Source: Erythrobasidium yunnanense (taxonomy: Eukaryota > Basidiomycota > Cystobasidiomycetes > Erythrobasidiales > Erythrobasidiaceae). From it: 64,000 bases of DNA. Shown here one piece after another: positions 21,880-31,929 of the stretch. A program made the position numbers and the translations under genes. Position 1 is the stretch's first letter. Every line of letters begins with the position of its first letter. The DNA is taken from NCBI GenBank assembly GCA_001600175.1, contig BCJC01000004.1:992001-1056000 (forward strand). Reading direction: 5' to 3'. The notes beneath the pieces were generated by a model. That model worked only from the letters and a program-made list of their open reading frames with translations, made no database searches and was not told where the DNA came from.

Positions 21880-23565
21880 CTAGCAGAATTCGGCAAGCAT
21901 CAGCAATACGGTACCCATGCGCATCGCTCTGCGCACCTTCTTGAAGAAGCTCTGCATATGCTCTCTTCCAAACTTGATATTACTTTGAAGGGTTTTATCG
22001 AGTACTTTCAGTATCTCATCGTCCCTTCCCTCTTGCACGTCGGGCATGAACGCAACTTCCTGCGTCTCCGGGTATATAGTGATCTTGAAGTGCAGGTGCC
22101 GCCTCTTCTTGCCGTCCGACATGAGGAAGACGTATGTGGACTGGGAAGTCGCAGCTTTTGCTGGATCACGTTTAATCACAGAAGCACCCATCAAGTCCGC
22201 TAAGAGGGCGGAGAGTTCTTGCTCTGCTTCCAGAGCTCGGGCAGGCGACAGGGCTGTCCCCGATGCGATTGGGAGTGCATCAGGCGGAGCAGCCGCAGAG
22301 GAGGAAGGCGGCGCTCCAGATTGCGATTGTTGCAAGCTCTGTTGCTGAAGAGCTTTACTTTGCTGAACTTCATAGTCGTAGATCTTTTGCAGATCGGCAT
22401 GTTCTTTCTCCAACTTCTGCTTTTCCTCTATATGCGCCTTCTGCTGAAGATCCATCTGTTCTTGCATAGCTTTCACTTGCGCTTGTCTACGCTTCTCCGA
22501 AGCACGCTCTTTCTCCTTTACTTCGTCTCTCTCCGCTTGCAATTCGGCAAGCTCGTTCTGCAGATGTACGATCTGCGCTTCTAGCCGTATTTGGATTTGC
22601 GTGCCAGTAGGAGCAGTCGACGCAGAGGAAGTAGGAGGACGGAAGTTTGTTCTGTCTGCGTATTGCGTCTCTGGCACCATGGTAGTAGCATCGGCATCTC
22701 GGCTTTCTTCGCCCTCTTCGTCTTCTTCCCGACCGTCCACCTGCATAGCTTGCTCGCCTGTCCCTCTTTGCTGCACTATATTGTCGAGCCGTTGTATTTC
22801 GGCTTTCAATGCTTTGTTGTCCTCGCGGAGAGCCTTGGTCTCGCCATTGTACGTTTCGACAGCCTTCTGTAGAGCTGTGATCCAGTCATAAAGGACTCAG
22901 GATGCTACTCAATAGTGTGAAGATATTGCTGCCCACCTGCGACCCGCTCTTCTGCCTGAGCTTCGAGGTCTTCCAGCAGACTTTCAGGCTCCGTCCGACG
23001 CGTCCGGACAAGCGCATCTGCCTCTTTCTGTATTTGCCGATATGCTTGCTTGAGCTGGGAGAGTCTCAGCATGCGTTGTTGGCCTATTATGCGGACGTCC
23101 TACCTGCTCATTGTCTACGCGGAGACGTGCGATTTCCCTCTGCATACGCGTAGTCTCTCTGTTGCTATAATGAGCAGACTGTAGATCAGAATCATCTTCT
23201 TCGTGGGCGTCCACAGCCATGTCTTCGTGATCTTGTTGACCGTTTTCCGCTGGAGTTTCCCTGGCTTTTCCTTTGTTTCGCACAGCTTCTTTGACCATAG
23301 TAGCTGCAGATGGTGCTGTAGCTTTATTGCGCTGCTTGTTCCCAGCCGTTTGCCCGTTCTTCGTCGCCGGGTTCTGCATCTTCTTGTTGTTTTGACCGTT
23401 CAACGCAGCAGGATCATCATCTTCGTTGTCGCTGATGCTGTCGCGCATTCCATTCTGACTGATTGCTACTTTCTTGGATGTCTCGCTGCTCCCGCTGCTG
23501 CTCTCACCGCGGTCAGCTGCCTCGTCGTTGTCCTGCTCGCGACTTCGCTTCTTCGATGCCGCCAT
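21880..23565 (-). CDS. Coiled-coil protein, probable Csm1/Pcs1 monopolin-type kinetochore subunit
   Basis: Protein of roughly 500 residues in three exons. The N-terminus is charged and nuclear-looking (MAASKKRSREQDNDE). A long coiled coil follows, running through ETTRMQREIARLRVDNEQ and, in the third exon, LEAQIVHLQNELAELQAERD and EKQKLEKEHADLQKIYDYEV. The C-terminal globular part reads LSALLADLMGASVIKRD, HLHFKITIYPETQEVAFMP, then ILKVLDKTLQSNIKFGREHM and SFFKKVRRAM. This order (coiled coil, LxADLxG helix, beta-sheet globular domain, terminal helix) resembles Csm1/Pcs1, which clamps kinetochore microtubule attachments at mitosis or meiosis. I infer the identity from pattern, not from a search. 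Another coiled-coil nuclear protein is possible. Confidence 0.72.
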
Positions 23566-24001
23566 CCTGAGTGCGAGTTTTGCAATGTTGCGAGCTGATA
23601 CGCCTGGTCAGTACGAATGAACCGCTATCCAATGACCTTCAGCAGAATGCCCGCGCTGATATCGCAAAACGTCAAACCGCAAACAACGCTCGCAACTGGG
23701 TCTGGCTCACAGATTGTCTGTTTCAACAGGACTACTTCACCTCAACAATGCTATCTACAGCTCTGTCGCCCTCCCCTACGTTATCTCTTCCTTCTCGCTC
23801 GCTCGCACCTTTGGATGACGTTTTTCAGCCAAGCTCTCGGCAATCTACACGCGCACGAAGAAAGCCGAACAAAAGCTTGTGTTGCTTGTGTCGAATATTC
23901 TGCAAATGTCCAATGTCCTTCTGACGTTCTGTTACATCCCCTCGTCTTCTCCCGTTCTTTATCTTGCTGAACATCCCCAATCCGCATCACATATTGCAAA
24001 C
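23566..24001. promoter_or_regulatory. Divergent promoter region
   Basis: 436 bp between divergently transcribed genes. The + strand carries CT-rich tracts, for example 23766-23812 and 23938-23960, preceding the ATG at 24002. No gene of its own seen. Confidence 0.4.
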
Positions 24002-24469
24002 ATGGGTGTCGTCGATAAGATCAAGAACGTAGTCAAGAGCGATGATGACAAGAAGCCCGCTGCCAATGAGCCTCACTATGGCGGGCAAGATCAGTACTAC
24101 GCCCCTCCGCCAGCTGGGACGGAGCACTTAAGTCAAGGTGTAAACATCGGTGGAGGGCTAGAGCAGCCATACGATCCTTCAAGCATCAGATCCGCAGTCA
24201 GTCGCGCGCTTTCTGCTCTCGTGAGTTGCTTAGCCTGACCTTCTTCTCCCAGCCTGCTGTGAATAGCAAGCACGAGAGCAAACCCAACGCGTTGGCAGAC
24301 GGCTACACTGGTGTCAACTCAGTAAGTCTCCTCACTTACATTTCTCCTTAGGCGCGTAGGGTGCTGATGCCTTCTTTCCTCTAAGTCGCACAGCGGAGTC
24401 GGCCAATCTATTGAGCAAACAAACCACGTACCGATGGAAGGGACACGGGTTACGCTTGGTAACAGATGA
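24002..24469 (+). CDS. Small hydrophilic protein, unrecognised
   Basis: Encodes about 115 residues in three exons (24002-24196, 24253-24321, 24386-24469). I use the donor at 24197 because reading through to the next candidate would leave a 32-bp intron, far below the local norm. The protein starts MGVVDKIKNVVKSDDDKK, is rich in Gly, Asn, Gln, Tyr and Pro (YYAPPPAGTEHLSQGVNIGG), and ends HVPMEGTRVTLGNR. No cysteine, signal peptide or membrane segment is present. The composition recalls hydrophilin or stress-induced proteins, but I do not recognise a family. Confidence 0.68.
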
Positions 24470-24801
24470 GCTTGCCATCAAGGCCAACATGATCCCCGAA
24501 ACTACATTTCACGACCCAAACCGCTTGTAGCCATAGCTTGCAGATGTCAAGCACCTCGTTAATCTCTCGTTATCCTCACTTTGGAACAGAAACTTTCGCA
24601 TCTTCAGCTTACTAAAATGCCAAACCCGCAGGGACTTGAGATACGGTTCTGTCTGTATTGCAAAAAGGCTAAAACTGCAAGCTAAGACTGCATAACACAT
24701 ACTTCAAGACATCTGCTACCACTGATTACAAGAAGAGCAAGACCGATTGCGAAGGCGGAAGACTATCTCTGCGATATCCTCGCTGGCCCAAGTTACCACC
24801 G
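24470..24801. other. Convergent 3' intergenic region
   Basis: 332 bp between converging genes. I see no gene or clear repeat. Confidence 0.45.
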
Positions 24802-25908
24802 CTAGGCGGCGCCAGCAGCAGATTGACCGAGAGTCAGCTCCTTGAACTCACCAGTGACGGTAGGCAGCTTTCCAGATCGGGGATCATTGGCGGAGAGCTG
24901 CTTCCAAGTCTGGATGAGCGAGTTGAGGTACACTCCGTACTGGTCGGGAGCATCGCCAGCGAACTCGCTTGCCAAGTATATGAGCTCGTCCGGAGTGAGA
25001 TCCTTGTGGCTATAAAGACGTGTCAATCTTGAGATTGGCCAGATGGACCAGCTCTTATGCGGACTCACTCGCAGACAGAAATACAGAGGATGTACGCCAA
25101 TACATTCTGCAGACCCAAAAAGGAAAGCGTAAGCAGAAGAGTTGGGTCGGAGTAAAGTCCGAATTTCGGATCCCGCACCTTGGTGGCAGCGATCACGCCA
25201 GTGCTGGAGAAGTTGTATCGGCTGAAACACTTTCTCAGTACGCTGCAGCCAATGCAATCAAGATATACTCACTAGGTGTACATGTCTACTCGGATGATGG
25301 CATTGTGCTTGATGCAGACGAAGAACTTCTCATCGTAAGATTCGCCAGCCGAGGTGTCGCCAAGGATGACCTTGAGACCAGTCTTGACGACAGCCTTGAA
25401 GCCATCTAGAACCCCTTGAGTGCCAGTCTCTGATGCTCCGAAGAAGGCGCTGGCAGACGATACTGTTAGCTGCCCATGCTCACCCAACTTGCTGAGCATC
25501 GGCCTAAGACATACTCGACGGCTTCATCGACTCCTGGAGCGCCCTATAACCGCGAAGGAGATGATATACAGCATCAGTGTATGTATGACATGCGGGCGTC
25601 AGTAAGCAACTTACCGCTTTGCCGGTATCTACTCTTACGGACCTCTCGAATCGAAGAGCACGATTACCTGGAACGGATGTCTTCTTTGCAGACTCCTTGT
25701 TCAAGAACATAGTCTTGAGCTTGGCCTCGAAAGTGTCCAAACGAGCATCGGAAAGCTTCATCAGCAATTCGAGCTGTTCCTTAGCGGCTTTCTCCTTCTC
25801 ATCAGGGTTGTCGATGGACTTCACGAGCTCTTTGTAGCAGAGTGATTACGTGTGAGAAGGCGGAAGATGTATGCGGATAAGGCTCGTACCTGAAACGACG
25901 TTTCCCAT
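24802..25908 (-). CDS. Unrecognised soluble protein of about 265 residues
   Basis: Five or six exons can be joined in frame from the ATG at 25908 (MGNVVS|ELVKSIDN...). The N-terminal part is helical and charged (EKAAKEQLELLMKLSDARLD). The centre reads AFFGASETGTQGVLDGFKAV then EKFFVCIKHNAIIRVDMYTY and RYNFSSTGVIA. The C-terminus has a short hydrophobic stretch (PTLLLTLSFLGLQNVLAYIL) and DHKDLTPDELIYLASEF, ending GQSAAGAA. I chose a gtatgt donor near 25530 because it keeps AFFGASETG in frame. The Asn/Phe/Tyr-rich central block looks conserved, so this is probably a true fungal family, but I cannot name it. Confidence 0.72.
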
Positions 25909-26506
25909 GTTTGATCTGATGTAGGTGTTGAGTTGGAGTGGTGTGGGAGAGACTGTATGAATGATGGAGAAAAGAAGAGAAGAAGCAGCCTTCTTGTGCC
26001 CTTCTTATAGTCGTCGAGAAAGAAGTGGCGTGAGAAGGAGCCCCATCAACCAAAGCAACCCTGACCAGAAGAACCTGGAGTACTCCGTCCATTCAGGGTA
26101 ATGAGAAGACACGCGAGCTATCAGCGGCCGCATTCGACCTAGATTAGATCGCTTTTCAGGTGTTGCCGTCAGCATCGCAGCTCTCCCTGCAGGATTTAGA
26201 GGCACCAGGAAGCGCCTGCATTCTGCATTTATCGAAGCTTCGTGCAGGTAATCAGACATTGAAAGGGATGTAGTGCCGGACTGGAGTCGCTACAGGGAGA
26301 CATCTGGGAAGCTCGCTGTCCAAAGAGCCCTGCTTGGCCGTAACGCCGCCTGGAGCAGCTCTGACGTATCTCCAGTCGTGTCGAGCGATCCTCATGACAG
26401 AAAAATGCTGGAGAACGGCCTGCGAAGTCACAGGTAGCCGAAGAAAGAAAGCTGTCCGCCATGAGGAAAGCAAGCCTTGCGAAGCGAGGCGTGGTCTTGC
26501 CGGCAT
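25909..26506. promoter_or_regulatory. 5' region of the unrecognised gene and 3' region of BTB copy a
   Basis: 598 bp. A purine-rich run at 25963-25990 on the + strand is a CT-rich leader for the minus-strand gene. The rest shows no gene; the open frames present lack any domain character. Confidence 0.4.
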
Positions 26507-27282
26507 CTATCGTACATCATCTTCCACTGGAGGTCGACTCACTATCAGCCAGTCTGAGCTGGACGAGCCTCCGAAAGCTGGGCAAACTTACTAAATCTGC
26601 TGCAGCTGTCTCCGTCATCATGGTCTCGCCAGTAAACAGGTGGAGCATTGATGCCCTCTACGCTGAAGTTCCACATTCCAGATGCTTGTCGAGAGGCAGA
26701 GAGGTCGAAAGCCGGCCTTGAAGCCAAAGCATCGAGAGTCGCACGCAGCAGGGCAGCATCATTCCGCATACTTGCTGCTCCGTAGACTTTCAGAAGAGCG
26801 CTTGTATGCATACGAGGTGCGAAGGACCTATCCCACCTTTCAGCTCTTTCTTGACTTGACTAACGATGGACTGGGGCTGCTTACCGCAGCTTCTCGGCCA
26901 TAAGACTTTGCAGAAGACGACAATCGTACTTGTCTGCAAATATGTAGACGATGTACAAATCTCGATGTTCCTCCTTGTTCGGCTCCAGCTCCGTGAAAAG
27001 GTACCGTAAGGCAGCCATGAGGTCTTCATAGGTCTCGGTGACAGGTATGCTGGGTAGATCGAGATGAGCTGTCTCGGACTTGGTGTCGCATGCTATCGAC
27101 CCGAATAGGTCTTCAAAGACTTTCGAGTGAGCTGCTAGAACGCTTCTCCGCACAGGCACTGAAGCTTCATCGCTTGTGAGCAAGTATAAGTCCGGTCGCA
27201 ATATGCCATCATCTGATATACGTGTAGCTCGGGTCGATGATTGCATCTGGTAAAACAAGTTAGGCATTCTCCTATCATTCAT
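26507..27282 (-). CDS. BTB/POZ domain protein, copy a of a tandem family
   Basis: About 225 residues in three exons (27282-26885, 26836-26592, 26541-26507). The BTB fold is the clearest of the four copies: PDLYLLTSDEASVPVRRSVL, then AHSKVFEDLFGS, YEDLMAALRYLFTE and YIFADKYDCRLLQSLMAEKL, matching strand, helix and the DKY signature. The C-terminal exons (HTSALLKVYGAASM..., GMWNFSVEG) hold a second helical segment like that of the other copies but more diverged. BTB domains dimerise and often recruit cullin-3 or transcription factors. The start is uncertain: Met at 27282, 27267 or 27246 are all possible, and a GT-AG intron in the leader near 27525 is likely. Confidence 0.78.
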
Positions 27283-27678
27283 TTGCAGATCGAGTATACC
27301 GTTGGTAATGACAGATATGTTCAGTATGTTGGCGGAACAGACTATTGGAGCATTGAAGAGGATCCTCGTGAGCGGAGTTTGGAAAGGATGTCAGTCTGAG
27401 TGATGTGTGAGTGATGCGGAGGTCAAAGCGCTGGGTCCTAGCGGCGGTCACGCCCGTGTGATTTGAGGAAGATAGCACCTGGATGGTTTGCTTAGTACTC
27501 GCTGGTCGTTTGTTTAGTTGAGACTCACATTATATCAGAGCGGAACGATAGCGGAGAGAGAGGGCGACGATAGCCAGCACGTAGCAGATAGGGTTACAAC
27601 ACGTAAGGGATATAGGGACTGGGGGCCGGCATGACACGCCTTCGGGGAAACCAAGTCATAAAGCAGCGCGGATCCGAA
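27283..27678. promoter_or_regulatory. Leader/promoter of BTB copy a
   Basis: 396 bp. On the minus strand, near 27535-27525, an AATgtgagt donor-like site resembles the position of the first intron in the sister copies, so part of the first exon may lie here. No independent gene seen. Confidence 0.4.
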
Positions 27679-28667
27679 TCACCAACTTCCATCTTCGAAC
27701 ATCGGGCAGGAGTTGCCCCAGGAGGATCCCCAAGTGTCGCCTCCCCTGGATCTTGTCTGTTCATCCTTCTCCTTCGGTATGTACTGCCATTGACCAGTGA
27801 CTTTCAGGTAGAGACCGTGGCACTATAGCGGAAGTCAGTCCGGGGCCAAATCATGTCCATCTAGCGATAGCAAACTTACAAGACTGCACGCGGCCTCAAC
27901 AGGAATGAACACATCTCGCGTCACTGTTGCTGGCTCTACCTGGGCATTGGTAGTACGTTGTGGGTTTCGACCGAATCGCCAGGTATCCGGTGAGATCTGT
28001 ATAACGTAACTCCAATTTGCGTTCTTGATGATGTATTCCTTGTAGTGCTCTGCCAATTTGATGTGGCTTTCGTCGCTTGCGTAGCCATACGCAGTCAAGG
28101 CCTGTATGATGTTGATCTTTGGAGCGGTCTTGGACCTTATATGTCGGATTACCGTCAGCATCGTCTAGCTTTCGCCCATATGCAGTCGACCTACATCAGC
28201 CTTCCCGCCAGAACCTCCATGACGATGGGCATTTGCCAAGCGGCGGCCAGCTTAAATAGCTCGAAGGCAACTTCGTGATCCGTTTCAGGAGGAGCCTCGC
28301 CTTCTTCCACGTTGTTGACATACTTCAACAACTTCCCAAGCAAATCGGCGCTCGCATCCGTGCTGTAAGCGGGGAACTCGAGACCCGGTTTCATGAGCTC
28401 CTCTGGCTTCACGGCACTCAGATTCTCGCGAAGCGACAGGGAATAGGCTGCGAGGCAGGCTTTGTTGACTGGGAATGCGACCTTCTCCTTCGACATCGAC
28501 AGGACGTGTAGAGGTCAGGGTTGTCGAACGAGGCTGAATGGACGGTGTAACCGGATGAAGCAAGTGAGACGGTCCTGCGGTAGCGAACGAAGAGGGTCCG
28601 ATGGAAGTATCAGCATCAGTACCAATATCAGCTATGATCCTTTGCGCTTTTGGTGGTTGTCTTACAT
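27679..28667 (-). CDS. BTB/POZ-like protein, copy b, with a frameshift
   Basis: Paralog of copies c and d. The proposed first exon is only AT (28667-28666), joined to G at 28574 to make the initiator ATG, then TVSLASSGYTVHS and NPDLY. After NPDLY the frame breaks: compared with copy c (NPDLYIVS) one base is missing near 28510, and KEKVAFPVNKACLAAYS continues in another frame. Downstream the fold is intact: LLGKLLKYVNN, HEVAFELFKLAAAWQMPIVM, LAGRLM, then exon 3 KTAPKINIIQALTAYGYA and SYVIQISPDTWRFGR, and a last exon CHGLYLKVTGQWQYIP to the stop at 27679. A shorter product could start at Met 28496. Either a young pseudogene or a sequence error. Confidence 0.65.
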
Positions 28668-29248
28668 CCTTTGGCGAACGGGCGGACTATCGAGAGCTCC
28701 AATCAACCAAGTTGATTGCTGAGCCTGAGCTAGCTATGAAGTCCAGCAGAGACCCTTAGTGTGGTTGGAGGAGGAGAAAGAGAGAGTTGCGACGAAAGCG
28801 ATTCAGAAGAACTGACGCCCTAATGTAGCAGCGTGCAAGTCGGTCTGCCCCTGCCCGTCGAACGGTACGCGGCGGTTTGTAGAGGAGAAGATCATTCTGG
28901 TCAAGTTTGATGCTATTGTATCACTCGTTCTCAGGATCGTCCAGAAATACAAGGATATTGTGCGAAAGCAAGAAGAAAGCCGACCATTACCTGGTCGAAG
29001 GCCCGACTCCCATCGAAGTAACTGAACTGTTATAAGTACAATATGACGAGTCTGCTTAGAGCGGAAGGTGGTACAACGAATTAGGCCTCGAGAAAGAGGC
29101 AGCGATTGTTGAGACATGCGTCCTAAGATCGGTAGAAGGATTGACGTGATTGCAAAGAGGTGGGAGAGGAAAGTGTGAAAGCTTGAAAAGGGATAGACCA
29201 ACATCATCTTGCTGGCGTTCGATTAAGCATTTAGGTCTAGAAGAGAAG
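28668..29248. promoter_or_regulatory. Upstream region of BTB copy b
   Basis: 581 bp. It includes a segment (about 28761-28830) similar to the region upstream of copy c. No gene is convincingly present; the minus-strand frame 28803-29207 has no domain character. Confidence 0.45.
28761..28830 (+). repeat. Duplicated upstream segment, copy 1
   Basis: Shares gtggttggag, aagagagag, ttgcga and ctgacgcc in the same order with 30281-30352, at matching distance upstream of BTB copies b and c. This marks a segmental duplication that carried the promoter along with the gene. Confidence 0.7.
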
Positions 29249-30200
29249 CTAGCAAGTATGGTTATTTCCCCAGGACTGGCCCGTACAGCCAAGGCAGGGT
29301 TTCTGGCGCTGATTGCCGCGGAGCAGGCGCTGATTGCCCTGATACTGATACAGTGCATGCCACGCATACTTATTTTCAGTTCTCTCTCTCAAAGCGCACA
29401 GACAGAATCAGAGCTACTGACCAGGTCACAAGCTACAGATGCGGGCATTTTAATATCGTACGTAGTAGATTGTATGAGAGATGCAGAGCTGGTCTGATCA
29501 TTGTAGGACATGGTGAAGCGCCAGAGGTCGCCAGCAGCGTCGACTCGCTTGGCTGACATCCAGGCGGGATTGTCGAGAATGACCGACTTGTAGTAGTCTT
29601 GGAGCGTCTGCTGTTTGCTTTCGCTCTGAGCCATGTAAGTGTACGCCTCTAAAGCTTGTACGGTGGTAGGTTCAGCTGCTTCGGCGCTCCTGGGCAGTGA
29701 TGATATGATCAGCAGTGTATCCGGCATTCGCTCATACAAATGCCTTACATGAGCTGTCTCGCCAGGAGCTCAAGGACCATTGGCATCTTTTGCTCATCTG
29801 CAAGCTTGAAGAGCCTGAAAGCGATGTCGTGATCTGTTTGTTTGGGTACTACGCCAGTTGCCGTGCTGTTGACGTAGTCCACGAGACGTTCGACGACATC
29901 GGCGTCTTCGTTGACTGCATAGGCAGGCAGATCGAGACCATAGTTGCCGTACTTTTGCGATTCAGGGCTGATATCGTTGTAGACCAGAGTGGAGGATGCC
30001 TCGAGCCAACCCTGTCTGACAGGAAAGGCTACGCGGTGGCGGGAGACGATGTATAGGTCGGGATTGGCGACAACGGCAGCACGGATGGTATAGCCTGATG
30101 AAGCAAGCGAGACGGTCCTTCGTGAGCAAACGCGATGAAGAGAGGATGAGATGATGCAGCGAATCAGCTTTCGCCCTCTCCCTTCGCTGTCGTCTTACAT
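29249..30200 (-). CDS. BTB/POZ-like protein, copy c
   Basis: Intact member of the tandem family, about 265 residues. Proposed exons: AT (30200-30199; an in-frame ATG also lies six bases upstream at 30206), 30117-29749, about 29690-29430 and a short last exon ending at 29249. The BTB-like part reads SGYTIRAAVVANPDLYIVS, VAFPVRQGWLEAS, LDLPAYAV, VERLVDYVNST, HDIAFRLFKLADEQKMPMVL and ELLARQLM. The second half reads AEPTTVQALEAYTYMAQ, YKSVILDNPAW, DLWRFTMSYN and DIKMPASVACDL. The last exon gives YAWHALYQYQGNQ and the cysteine tail CLGC..SWGNNHTC. The protein is cytosolic or nuclear and its partner is unknown. Confidence 0.8.
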
Positions 30201-30844
30201 TGTCATCAGGAATTTGGACGAGAGCAGCCAAAGTTGTCGCTGGTAACACGAGAGCTGGCAAGACCAGCAGATGTACTTGAGGTGGTTGGAGAGGAAGCAA
30301 GAGAGAGATGTTGCGAAGGCAAGCCAGCGAGTCTGACGCCTATTTTAGCGGGGACGAGTGGTTAGGCTGTCCATGACGGCTGGACGCGTCAGACAGGTTG
30401 GACGATGACGAGAATGTCGTTTGATTGTGATATGCATGCTAAGACGTTCGCTGTGCGAAAAGATAGGGAGCAAGGTGCAAAGGCAAGGTACAAAGTGCGC
30501 GAGTCGACTGGATCTGCGGTTGTCGAGACTTGGAAGAAGAGCAGTGCAGGAGCTATACAGAAGCAAGAAAGTAAGACATCCTCCGTGTGAAGGCTTCTCA
30601 AGCCTTTCCAACCTCGAAATTGGTAGGCAGCAGCTTGCACTTATAGGCACCCAGATTAGTCAAGACTTAATTTGGTAAGCATGAAGACTCACAGAAAGCG
30701 CTGCGAACGGTGCGCGATAGTACGAGAAGAAGCGGACAACAACGATGAGAACAGAAATGACTGTAGAATGATGGAGGCGGAGTGATGGGTAAAGAAGAGG
30801 AATCTGTCGATACACGATGCGAGTATGCGCCAGGAAGACCAGGG
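30201..30844. promoter_or_regulatory. Upstream region of BTB copy c
   Basis: 644 bp. It holds the second copy of the duplicated upstream segment (30281-30352). I see no gene in the rest. Confidence 0.45.
30281..30352 (+). repeat. Duplicated upstream segment, copy 2
   Basis: Counterpart of 28761-28830, sharing ggtggttgga, aagagagag, ttgcga and ctgacgcc, upstream of BTB copy c. Confidence 0.7.
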
Positions 30845-31854
30845 TTACTCCAGGCCGCAGGTATGAGGAGTACTGCCGAGATATTTGCATCCGCCGCATC
30901 CGACTCCGGTAGATTGCTGGTACAAGGCGTGCCACTGTAGAAATTGTATATCAGCCTTCACTGTACCTCTGCATGCTTCCGCTAAAGCTAACTTGCCAAT
31001 TTACAAGCGATAAGGACAGGCATATGCACCTCATGCTCGGTGGTCTTGATCACGCCAGCCTCGATCGACGAGACCTTAAAATTCCATCGGGATCCATGCC
31101 TCTCATCAATCAGTGTAGCAGATGCCCAAGCCGGATTCTGCAGGATGAGTGATTTGTAATATGCCGCCAATTCCTTGTGATGAAAAATTGGCGCTAAGTA
31201 GCTATACGCCTGCAATGACTGCACGATCGTTGGCTTGGGTTCATCGGCACTCCTGAATAGATCGCGAAGAGTGATATCGGGGTCAGCCGGTTTGGTAAGT
31301 ATGGTTCAATCGCGAAAAGAAACATTACATGAGCTGATAAGTCATGAGTGAAGTAATGATAGGCATCTGATAGTCCTGCGCTAGCTGCAGGAGTTTGAAA
31401 GCGACATCGTGGTTCGTCTCCTTTGGAGTTGCGCCATGGTAAGTACTGTTGATGTAGCCGACCAGTTTCTCGAGCACTCGTGAATCGGATCCGAGCACGA
31501 GACCAGGGAGATCGAGACCATCGCGCTTGTACTCGGCTTTGTTGAGGTCAATAGGGTAGTCGCTAAAGTGGCCGGAGAACGCCTCGAGCCAGCTCTTCCT
31601 CGTGGGAAAAGCTACACGGTCATCGGAGAGGAGATAGAGGTCGGTCTTTTCGATCCCGTAGGTGGGTTGGCGTATAGTGTAGCCCGACTCAGCACTAGAG
31701 CCAGTTCTTTCAGTAGAAGTCCTTTCAGCAGGTACGTTGTTAGAGCCGGGAAGCATTGAGGAGAGTCCGCAGCCAATCCTTTAGTAGTCAGTAATTGAGC
31801 GTCAGTGTCAGTGTTAGCGATGTCGTTTAGCTGCTCTCCAGATTAATCTTACAT
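30845..31854 (-). CDS. BTB/POZ-like protein, copy d
   Basis: Intact family member of about 265-285 residues. Exon 1 may be just AT (31854-31853), joined to G at 31778 (MIGCGLSSMLPGSNN); alternatively translation starts at the in-frame Met 31756. BTB-like part: SGYTIRQPTYGIEKTDLYLL, VAFPTRKSWLEAFSGHF, LDLPGLVLG, VLEKLVGYINSTYHG, HDVAFKLLQLAQDYQMPI and TYQLM. Second part: KPTIVQSLQAYSYLAP, AYYKSLILQNPAW, SRWNFKVSS and HEVHMPVLIACKL. After CKL the local frame stops at 30988, but a gcaagt donor would give a GC-AG intron and a last exon WHALYQQSTGVGCGGCKYLG ending at 30845, homologous to copy c. It is divergent from the Tag1-like gene, with only 75 bp between starts. Confidence 0.78.
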
Positions 31855-31929
31855 TGTATACAGAGCCTTTGAGTCCGTAAGAGGCCAAGAGGAGGGTTGT
31901 TTCTGCGGCGATATCCCAGCGGAGTCAAG

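Noticed and set aside
24221-24252. 32-bp intron in the small hydrophilic gene
   Set aside because: Too short for this genome; the upstream donor at 24197 gives a normal 56-bp intron in the right phase.
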